A DNA stretch of 14,131 nucleotides from Bacillota bacterium (GTDB taxonomy: Bacteria; Bacillota; Clostridia; DSM-8532), in contig JAEXRM010000149.1 of the NCBI GenBank assembly GCA_023440865.1, forward strand, positions 1-14,131. The letters run 5' to 3'. The notes under the pieces were generated by a model, which did no database searches, was not told where the DNA came from, and saw nothing but the letters and a program-made list of their open reading frames with translations. Numbering within the stretch: the first letter of the stretch is position 1; each line of letters starts with the position of its first letter. Both the position numbers and the translations under genes were made by a program. This document shows, in pieces, positions 1 to 5,261 of this stretch.

Positions 1-53
1 TCCTCATCCAGATGCAGGGACGGGGCATGGGCGGAACAGGGGGCGGGGCATGA
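1..53 (+). CDS. 3' end of an upstream gene, unidentified (partial)
   Basis: A reading frame is open from the left edge and closes with TGA at 51-53. The TGA overlaps the aroK start as ATGA, the usual arrangement of translationally coupled genes in one operon. Only about 16 residues are visible, ending in a Gly-rich stretch (GMGGTGGGA), so the protein cannot be identified. An upstream shikimate-pathway gene would be the natural neighbour of aroK, but that is inference. The frame could also be open by chance, since this end is short and GC-rich. Confidence 0.4.
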   Translation, partial: LIQMQGRGMGGTGGGA

Positions 54-559
54 ACCTCATCCTCGTCGGCGTCATGGGCTGTGGCAAGACGACGGTTGGC
101 CGCATGCTCGCAAAGCGGCTGAACATGAGGTTTGTGGACATGGATTCCGAGATCGAGCGTGAGAACGGACCGATCACCGGCATCTTCGAGCAGCTGGGGG
201 AGGAGGCATTCCGCGACCTCGAGACGGCCATGGCCGAACGGCTTGCGGCGGAAGACGGACTGGTCGTCTCCACTGGCGGCGGTGTCGTGAAGCGGCCCGG
301 AAACATCGGAGCGCTTCGCCGCAACGGGTTCGTCGTCTTTCTTGACCGCCCAGCCGCGGAAATCCTCAAAACACTCCGGACCGATACGCGTCCGCTGTTG
401 AAGGACCATCCCGAGCGGCTTCACACCATCCTGGCGGAGCGGTACCCGCTGTACCTTTCGCAATGCGACCGGCGCATCGACGCTTCCGGCACGTTCCGCG
501 CCACGATGTCACGGGTCATCTCCGCATGGAACCGGGCAGCACGGCCGTCACGGGCGTAG
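50..559 (+). CDS. aroK: Shikimate kinase
   Basis: This is a 169-residue cytosolic enzyme that phosphorylates shikimate to shikimate 3-phosphate with ATP, the fifth step towards chorismate. The length is normal for AroK/AroL. Visible motifs are the P-loop GVMGCGKTT at residues 7-15, the DMD motif at 30-32 (D32 contacts shikimate), FRDLE at 54-58 with shikimate-binding R55, the GGG of the Walker-B-like motif at 76-78, the LID arginine R114 (TRPLL), and R131-x-x-x-Y135 near the end. The ATG at 50 is preceded by an AGGGGG-like ribosome site at 38-43 and overlaps the upstream stop. The frame is open further left, but the P-loop position fits this start. The last codons lie inside a 42-bp tandem duplication. 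A terminator follows at 692-736. Confidence 0.95.
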   Translation: MNLILVGVMGCGKTTVGRMLAKRLNMRFVDMDSEIERENGPITGIFEQLGEEAFRDLETAMAERLAAEDGLVVSTGGGVVKRPGNIGALRRNGFVVFLDRPAAEILKTLRTDTRPLLKDHPERLHTILAERYPLYLSQCDRRIDASGTFRATMSRVISAWNRAARPSRA

Positions 560-619
560 ACAGCCGCATGGAACCGGGCAGCACGGCCGTCACGGGCGTA
601 GTCAGCCGCATGGAACCGG
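523..619 (+). repeat. 42-bp tandem duplication across the aroK 3' end
   Basis: Two full units (523-564 and 565-606) are nearly identical, and a third begins at 607 and decays after about 13 bases. Each unit starts CGCATGGAACCGG. The first unit holds the last codons and stop of aroK. The second repeats the same codons and stop in the same frame (42 is 14 codons), so the tail of the gene exists twice. This is a recent-looking slippage or recombination duplication with no coding effect. Confidence 0.9.
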
Positions 620-691
620 ACATTCCGATCCGCGGAAATGAAGAAGGTCGCATCGATTTCGTCATTCCTCATCGTCCATCCTTTTGCAACA

Positions 692-736
692 CCTCCGTGC
701 GACATATCCCGCAGCGTTGCACGGAGGCTTTGTTTC
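692..736 (+). terminator. Intrinsic terminator of the aroK operon
   Basis: The arms are 692-703 and 716-727 (CCTCCGTGC with GCACGGAGG, extended by three pairs including one G-U), giving a 12-bp stem with a 12-nt loop. It is followed by CTTTGTTT at 728-735. It lies 130 bases after the aroK stop and before the next promoter. Confidence 0.75.
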
Positions 737-816
737 ATCCGGTTTCTCCCCCCATGTCCCAGAGGCGCGTTCATGCGACCCCGGATCGGATGTTGTGCAA
801 TATTGAATCGAATAAC

Positions 817-845
817 TTGCAAACGTGCGACATACCCTGTAAAAT
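817..845 (+). promoter_or_regulatory. Sigma-A-type promoter for the aminotransferase
   Basis: The -35 box is TTGCAA (817-822), followed by a 17-nt spacer and the -10 box TAAAAT (840-845). These match 4/6 and 5/6 of consensus at ideal spacing. It lies downstream of the aroK terminator. Transcription would start near 852, giving a leader of about 120 nt before the ATG at 974. Confidence 0.65.
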
Positions 846-903
846 GGACATATTGGGCCGCCGACGGCGCCCTTCCTTGAGAATCATCTGCAACAGCAGC
901 CGA

Positions 904-967
904 CGCTGGCTTCCCGCGCATCGCCCACCCGGGGCGGTACCGCTGGTGGCTGCGTCCCAGCGGGAGG
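904..967 (+). promoter_or_regulatory. Structured 5' leader with mutually exclusive helices at the ribosome site
   Basis: CTTCCCGC (910-917) can pair with GCGGGAGG (960-967), burying the whole Shine-Dalgarno sequence. An alternative helix, CGCTGG (941-946) with CCAGCG (957-962), uses some of the same bases and would leave most of GGGAGG free. A second CGCTGG sits at 904-909. Between the arms is GGGGCGGTACCGC (931-943) and then GCGTCCC (951-957), a layout recalling the conserved 3' part of a T-box (usually GGGTGGTACCGCG then CGTCCC). The tRNA-binding bulge reads CGGT rather than TGGN, and no Stem I was recognised. A two-state translational switch is inference; the pairings are seen directly. 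Confidence 0.4.
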
Positions 968-973
968 AAGAAC

Positions 974-2224
974 ATGCCGAATTTCACCAAGTCACAGGAA
1001 CAGCGCGCCGCCGTGCAGGCCGCTTACGATGCATTCAAGGCACAGGGACTGAAGCTTGACATGTCACGCGGCAAGCCGTGTCGCGAGCAGCTTGACCTCT
1101 CCGATGGCATGTATGTCGATTCCATCCAGCTCAAAGCAGCCGACGGTTCCGACTGCCGCAACTACGGCACCGTGGAGGGCTTGTGGGAAGCACGCGTGCT
1201 GTTTGCGGAGCTGTTCGGCATCACACCCGAGCAGGTCATGGTGGCAAACAATTCCTCGCTCAACCTCATGTACGACACCCTGTCGCGGGCATACAACCAT
1301 GGTCTTGCAAACTGCGACACGCCCTGGTGCCGCCTGCCTGTCGTGAAGTTCCTGTGTCCTGTCCCCGGCTATGACCGTCATTTCGCCATCTGCGAGCTGT
1401 TCGGCATCGAGATGATTCCCGTGCAGATGTCGTCCGACGGCCCCGACATGGACGAAGTGGAGCGTCTGGTGGCGGAGGATCCCGCCATCAAGGGCATGTG
1501 GTGCGTGCCGCTGTACAGCAACCCCACCGGGGTGAGCTACTCGGATGAAACCGTTCGCCGCCTGGCCGCCATGCGGACGGCCGCGCCCGACTTCCTCATC
1601 TTCTGGGACAACGCGTATGCATTCCATCATCTGTACCAGACGGCGGACGCCATACTCGACATTCTCACGGCATGCCGCGACGCCGGTTTCCCCGACCGCG
1701 CCGTGATGTTCTCCTCCACATCCAAGATCACCTGGCCTGGTGCAGGCATTGCCATCATGGCCGCCAACGTCGGCCAGATCAACCGCATCCGGAAGCTGAT
1801 GAACATTCAGACCATCGGACCCGACAAGGTGACCCAGCTGATGCATGTGCGCCTGATGAAGGATTCAGCCCATGTGAAGGAACACATGTCCCGTCATGCC
1901 GACATCATCCGGCCCAAGTTCGACATGGTGCTCGACAAGCTTGAAAACGAGCTCGCCGGAACAGGCCTCGCCACCTGGAACAGGCCCCGCGGCGGCTACT
2001 TCATCTCGCTCGATGTGGTTCCCGGCACGGCGAAGCGGGTCGTGCAGCTGGCGAAGGAGGCTGGTGTCGTCCTGACGCCTGCCGGAGCGACCTGGCCCCT
2101 CGGGAAGGATCCAGAGGACCGGAACATCCGCATCGCGCCGACCTTCCCGCCGCTGGAGGAACTGCGGACCGCAATTGAGATCCTGTGTGTCTGCGTCAAG
2201 CTGGCGGCTCTGGAAACAGCATGA
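974..2224 (+). CDS. Aminotransferase, aspartate aminotransferase subgroup Ic type (MocR-like fold)
   Basis: This 416-residue PLP enzyme belongs to the family whose studied member is the Corynebacterium glutamicum aspartate aminotransferase (Aminotran_MocR, class I fold). It would interconvert aspartate or a similar amino acid and a 2-oxo acid in the cytosol; the substrate is not proven by sequence. Landmarks are the N-terminal SRGKP (31-35), the YGTVEGL motif (64-70), NPTG at 183-186 (N183 contacts PLP), WDNAY at 211-215 (D212 binds the pyridine nitrogen), STSK at 248-251 with K251 as Schiff-base lysine, and RIAPT at 386-390 with R386 for the substrate carboxylate. There is no signal peptide. 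The ATG has a strong ribosome site, GGGAGG (962-967), six bases upstream. The gene stands alone between its own promoter and a terminator at 2370. Confidence 0.9.
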   Translation: MPNFTKSQEQRAAVQAAYDAFKAQGLKLDMSRGKPCREQLDLSDGMYVDSIQLKAADGSDCRNYGTVEGLWEARVLFAELFGITPEQVMVANNSSLNLMYDTLSRAYNHGLANCDTPWCRLPVVKFLCPVPGYDRHFAICELFGIEMIPVQMSSDGPDMDEVERLVAEDPAIKGMWCVPLYSNPTGVSYSDETVRRLAAMRTAAPDFLIFWDNAYAFHHLYQTADAILDILTACRDAGFPDRAVMFSSTSKITWPGAGIAIMAANVGQINRIRKLMNIQTIGPDKVTQLMHVRLMKDSAHVKEHMSRHADIIRPKFDMVLDKLENELAGTGLATWNRPRGGYFISLDVVPGTAKRVVQLAKEAGVVLTPAGATWPLGKDPEDRNIRIAPTFPPLEELRTAIEILCVCVKLAALETA

Positions 2225-2318
2225 TGCATATCGGGTGACAGGCACGCGCCAAGGCCATCGTGTTGCGAAGCGTGCGAATCAACGCAGGGAGCCGGAGCGT
2301 GCCACAACGGCATGGCCA

Positions 2319-2348
2319 TGGCACCGGCGGATCAGCGCTGGCACCGGC
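2319..2348 (+). repeat. Short direct repeat after the aminotransferase gene
   Basis: The 10-mer TGGCACCGGC occurs at 2319-2328 and 2339-2348, a 20-bp period, in the untranslated region before the terminator. It is a weak member of the gene-end repeat pattern in this window and may be chance in GC-rich sequence. Confidence 0.45.
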
Positions 2349-2369
2349 CGGCAAGCTACCGGACACAAA

Positions 2370-2410
2370 GGGCGGGAAGGCCGATGGGGGCCATTTCCGC
2401 CCTTTTTTGT
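2370..2410 (+). terminator. Strong intrinsic terminator after the aminotransferase
   Basis: GGGCGGGAA (2370-2378) pairs with TTTCCGCCC (2394-2402), with an inner GGCC/GGCC helix (2379-2382 with 2389-2392), and is followed directly by six T residues (2403-2408). The A residues before the stem extend the pairing into the T tract. It ends the aminotransferase transcript and separates it from the purB promoters. Confidence 0.92.
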
Positions 2411-2446
2411 CCTCCATCCGATGCAAAAATGGGTCTTGGGTCCTAC

Positions 2447-2475
2447 TGGATTTTTGGTTTCCCGCAGTATATAAT
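2447..2475 (+). promoter_or_regulatory. Upstream purB promoter (P1)
   Basis: A perfect -10 box TATAAT (2470-2475) sits 17 nt after a weak -35 TGGATT (2447-2452, 3/6). The predicted start is near 2482. The local DNA is AT-rich compared with its surroundings. Confidence 0.55.
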
Positions 2476-2489
2476 GGTGCTTGCGCCAA

Positions 2490-2518
2490 TTGACAACGAC
2501 ATTTCGTGCGGACATTAT
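2490..2518 (+). promoter_or_regulatory. Downstream purB promoter (P2)
   Basis: A perfect -35 TTGACA (2490-2495), a 17-nt spacer and -10 CATTAT (2513-2518, 4/6). The predicted start is near 2525, giving a leader of about 24 nt to the TTG start at 2549. The -10 box and start point overlap a 16-bp palindrome, so this promoter is the likely regulated one. Confidence 0.65.
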
Positions 2519-2533
2519 CACGTCATGACGTGA
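2518..2533 (+). promoter_or_regulatory. Perfect 16-bp palindrome on the P2 start site (candidate operator)
   Basis: TCACGTCATGACGTGA equals its own reverse complement. It covers the end of the P2 -10 box and the predicted transcription start, the classic place for a repressor that blocks initiation. It does not fit the GT-N-TA-N-AC form usual for HutC/GntR operators, nor the PurR boxes of E. coli or B. subtilis. It ends four bases before the ribosome site. Confidence 0.55.
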
Positions 2534-2548
2534 CAACGGAGGTATGCC

Positions 2549-3979
2549 TTGAGCAGAAACGTCTATGAAAGTCCCTTCAATGCCCGTTATGCAAGTGACG
2601 AGATGCAGTTTCTCTTCTCTCCGGACAAGAAGTTCCGTACCTGGCGGCGCCTGTGGATCGCCCTGGCGGAGTCGGAGATGGAGCTTGGTCTGGGCGTCAC
2701 GCAGGAACAGGTCGATCAGCTGAAGGCTTTTCAGGACGACATCAACTACGAGGTGGCTGAAGCTTTTGAGAAGGAAACGCGACATGATGTCATGTCGCAC
2801 GTGCATGCATTTGGCGCGCAGGCGGATCTGGCGCGCCCCATCATCCATCTTGGCGCCACAAGCTGCTATGTCGGCGACAACACCGACATCCTCATCTATG
2901 CCGAAGCACTGCAGCTCACACGTCGCAAGCTGGCCGCCGTCATCGCGAAACTCGCCGCTTTTGCGAAGGAGCATGCATCGCTGCCAACCCTCGGATTCAC
3001 CCATTTCCAGCCCGCACAGCCTGTCACGGTCGGCAAGCGCGCCTGCCTGTGGATCCAGGAGCTCCTGCTCGACCTCGAGGAGCTCGACTTCGTGATCGAG
3101 CACCTTCGTTTGCTTGGCAACAAGGGGACCACGGGAACCCAGGCCAGCTTCCTTGAGCTGTTCGAGGGCGACCATGAGAAGGTCAGGGAACTGGAAAGGC
3201 GCATCGCCCGCAAGCTCGGTTACGCACAGGTCATGCCGGTGACCGGCCAGACCTATTCGCGCAAGCAGGATGTGCGCATCCTGAACGCGCTTTCCGGCAT
3301 CGCGCAGAGCGCCTGGAAGTTCAGCAACGACCTGCGTCTGCTGGCCAATCTCAAGGAGATGGAGGAGCCCTTCGAAAAGAAGCAGATCGGTTCCTCCGCC
3401 ATGGCATACAAACGCAATCCGATGCGCAGCGAACGCATGTCCTCTCTGGCCCGCTATGTGGTTGTCGACGTGCTCAACGCCGCCATCACCAGCGGAACGC
3501 AATGGTTCGAACGTACGCTCGACGATTCCGCGAACCGCCGCATCAGCCTGCCGGAGGGTTTCCTCGCCGTGGACGCCATCCTCAACATCTGGATGAATGT
3601 GGCCGGCGGTATGGTTGTGTATCCGAAAATGATCGAACGACGCCTCATGGAGGAGCTGCCTTTCATGGCAACCGAGAACATCCTGATGGCGGCCGTCAAG
3701 CGGGGCGGAGACAGGCAGGACCTGCACGAGCGCATCCGGGTGCATTCGATGGACGCCGCGCGCACCGTCAAGGTCGAAGGCAAGCCCAATGACCTCATGG
3801 AGCGCATCGCCGGGGATCCCGCATTCGGACTGGGGGCGGAGGAGCTTGCGAAGGTGCTTGATCCGGCCCTGTATGTGGGCCGCAGTCCCGAACAGGTGCA
3901 TGAATTCATCCGTGACCATGTCGAACCCGCGCTGGCCCCTTATGCAACCGAACATCTCGAGGTTGAGCTCAAGGCCTGA
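2549..3979 (+). CDS. purB: Adenylosuccinate lyase
   Basis: This 476-residue cytosolic enzyme of the fumarase/aspartase superfamily releases fumarate twice in purine synthesis: from SAICAR to give AICAR, and from adenylosuccinate to give AMP. It forms homotetramers. Visible motifs are TRHD at 77-80 (H79 in the active site), THFQPAQ at 151-157 (H152, general acid), and the signature loop GSSAMAYKRNPM at 281-292 with the catalytic serine. The loop has Ala where many homologues have Pro. The length and motifs (KEMEEPFEK, KRNPMRSER) resemble the longer animal-type PurB more than the B. subtilis enzyme of about 430 residues. The start is TTG, set by CGGAGGT (2537-2543) five bases upstream; the ATG at 2544 touches the ribosome site and stops after two codons. 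gntR follows after 107 bases with no terminator seen. Confidence 0.95.
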   Translation: MSRNVYESPFNARYASDEMQFLFSPDKKFRTWRRLWIALAESEMELGLGVTQEQVDQLKAFQDDINYEVAEAFEKETRHDVMSHVHAFGAQADLARPIIHLGATSCYVGDNTDILIYAEALQLTRRKLAAVIAKLAAFAKEHASLPTLGFTHFQPAQPVTVGKRACLWIQELLLDLEELDFVIEHLRLLGNKGTTGTQASFLELFEGDHEKVRELERRIARKLGYAQVMPVTGQTYSRKQDVRILNALSGIAQSAWKFSNDLRLLANLKEMEEPFEKKQIGSSAMAYKRNPMRSERMSSLARYVVVDVLNAAITSGTQWFERTLDDSANRRISLPEGFLAVDAILNIWMNVAGGMVVYPKMIERRLMEELPFMATENILMAAVKRGGDRQDLHERIRVHSMDAARTVKVEGKPNDLMERIAGDPAFGLGAEELAKVLDPALYVGRSPEQVHEFIRDHVEPALAPYATEHLEVELKA

Positions 3980-4086
3980 TGGCCGGCATGAAGAACCCGT
4001 TTCCACGACCTGTGTCCTTGAAGAACAGCGGAACGGTACGCCGCATGAAAAACCCCGTGCCGAAATTCGTCCGGGAGGCCTGGCTG

Positions 4087-4830
4087 ATGACGACGATCAA
4101 CAAATACAGCAGTGTGCCGCTGTACTATCAGCTCAAGACCATGATCCAGGAGAAAATCGAGTCCGGGGAATATGCCGCCGACTCGCAGATTCCGTCCGAA
4201 CAGGACCTCTGCGAGGAATACGACATCAGTCGTCCGACCGTGAGGCAGGCCATCAGCGAGCTGACTGCCAGCGGACACCTGTACAAGCTCAAGGGCAAGG
4301 GCACCTTCGTGTCCAGGCAGAAGACCCTCATCAGCATCAAGGATTACAACGGCTTCACGGATTCGATTCTCGACAGCAAGAATCCGGCGGCCAACAGCTT
4401 CCTCGCGCTCGAGCAGACGACCAATCGGGCCTTCGCCAAGCTCAACGAGGCGTTCGGCATCCGATCGGACGCGATTGTCGATTTTGCGCGCATCACCTGG
4501 GTGAATGTGCAAGGCGAGGAGGTCATTTCGCTGAATGAGTCCTGGATCCCGCTGGCGCTCTTTCCCGAGATCATCGAGGACCTGAAGGCGGGGAAAACGA
4601 GCCAGGAGATCGTCAAGGGCAAGTATCCGCTGCTGCCGTATCACGCCCGCAGCACGATGGACATCATCCACACGGACCAGCTGGAGGCCTCCCAGCTTCA
4701 TGTGCAGCCCGGACAGCCGCTCATCCGCATTTTGAACACCCTGCACGCGCGCGACGGAAAAACGGTGGAGATGGTCGTCACAAAATACCGTGCCGACAAG
4801 TGCAAGCTGCTGTTCGAAAGCCATCGCTGA
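4087..4830 (+). CDS. GntR-family transcriptional regulator, HutC/UTRA type
   Basis: This is a 247-residue cytosolic DNA-binding protein. The winged helix occupies about residues 9-76: PLYYQLKTMIQEKI, the turn PSEQDLCEEYDISRPTVRQA with the recognition helix around 47-58, and the wing GHLYKLKGKGTFV. The UTRA effector domain spans about 90-245 (SWIPLALFPEI, PGQPLIRI). Such proteins usually repress sugar or amino-sugar genes and are released by a small phosphorylated ligand; the ligand here is unknown. I chose the ATG at 4087 because GGGAGG (4073-4078) lies eight bases upstream and the domain starts right after it. An in-frame ATG at 3979 overlaps the purB stop but would add 36 non-conserved residues and has no good ribosome site. 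Probably co-transcribed with purB, so self-repression through the palindrome is possible but unproven. Confidence 0.92.
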   Translation: MTTINKYSSVPLYYQLKTMIQEKIESGEYAADSQIPSEQDLCEEYDISRPTVRQAISELTASGHLYKLKGKGTFVSRQKTLISIKDYNGFTDSILDSKNPAANSFLALEQTTNRAFAKLNEAFGIRSDAIVDFARITWVNVQGEEVISLNESWIPLALFPEIIEDLKAGKTSQEIVKGKYPLLPYHARSTMDIIHTDQLEASQLHVQPGQPLIRILNTLHARDGKTVEMVVTKYRADKCKLLFESHR

Positions 4831-4844
4831 GCGGCGCTGCAGCT

Positions 4845-4874
4845 GCAAGGCCATAGCCGGCAAGGCCATAGCCG
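4845..4874 (+). repeat. 15-bp perfect tandem duplication after gntR
   Basis: GCAAGGCCATAGCCG is present twice head to tail (4845-4859 and 4860-4874), starting 14 bases after the gntR stop codon. It is non-coding and another case of a short duplication near a gene end in this window. Confidence 0.85.
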
Positions 4875-5078
4875 CGCGAACCAGCCGTTTCAGGGGCATC
4901 ACCGCATGGAACGGCAGCATGCCGGCCATCATTGCGAGGTTCGCGGAATCGTGGCACATCCTGTGCCAGGCGGTTCTTGCAGCATGCGGGATTGGCGATG
5001 CGCTTCACGGGACAACCAATATCTTTGCATGATCCACCATTTCGTGTAAATGCCCATAACCCGCATCAAACAAGCGTT

Positions 5079-5112
5079 TTGGCGAATTCCACTTGTGTTT
5101 GGAAATTGCCAA
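5079..5112. promoter_or_regulatory. Imperfect inverted repeat upstream of the apeA promoter
   Basis: TTGGCGAATTCCA (5079-5091) faces TGGAAATTGCCAA (5100-5112), with 11 of 13 positions complementary and an 8-nt loop. It is followed by TTTCATGTTTT. It could be a weak terminator for gntR or a binding site upstream of the apeA promoter; the sequence does not decide. Confidence 0.35.
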
Positions 5113-5143
5113 TTTCATGTTTTGCATTAAAATCCGCATTTCT

Positions 5144-5174
5144 TTGTTTTCGAATATGCATGCTGTGATATACT
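5144..5174 (+). promoter_or_regulatory. Extended -10 promoter of the aminopeptidase gene
   Basis: TG at 5166-5167, one base, then TATACT at 5169-5174 forms an extended -10 element. A weak TTGTTT at 5144-5149 may serve as -35 with a long 19-nt spacer. The start is predicted near 5181, giving a leader of about 80 nt. The surrounding 100 bases are the most AT-rich part of this half of the window. Confidence 0.6.
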
Positions 5175-5261
5175 CAAACATGTATGACAGGGAGTACAAG
5201 CGCAAAAACAACCGACCCGATGCGCGAAATCTGCTCCCCGATCTTGACACGGGGGTGAACC

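Larger units (their letters stand above)
4831..5143. other. Non-coding spacer between gntR and apeA
   Basis: No convincing gene is seen. The left part is GC-rich and holds the 15-bp duplication and a small hairpin, TGGCACA/TGTGCCA (4952-4968), without a T tract. From about 5040 the DNA turns markedly AT-rich up to the apeA promoter. No clear terminator for purB-gntR was found; the imperfect inverted repeat at 5079-5112 is the best candidate. Confidence 0.6.

Noticed and set aside
904..967. Firm call of a T-box riboswitch
   Set aside because: The GGTACCGC and CGTCCC parts resemble one, but the tRNA-binding TGGN reads CGGT and no Stem I or specifier loop was recognised; GGTACC is palindromic and can arise by chance.
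2279..4006. Long minus-strand open frame (575 codons) opposite purB
   Set aside because: It is a GC-bias shadow of purB, which has all family motifs and its own promoter and ribosome site; the antisense protein has no recognisable domain.
3979..4086. Upstream ATG for gntR overlapping the purB stop
   Set aside because: It would add 36 residues before a complete winged-helix domain and has no good ribosome site, while GGGAGG precedes the ATG at 4087.
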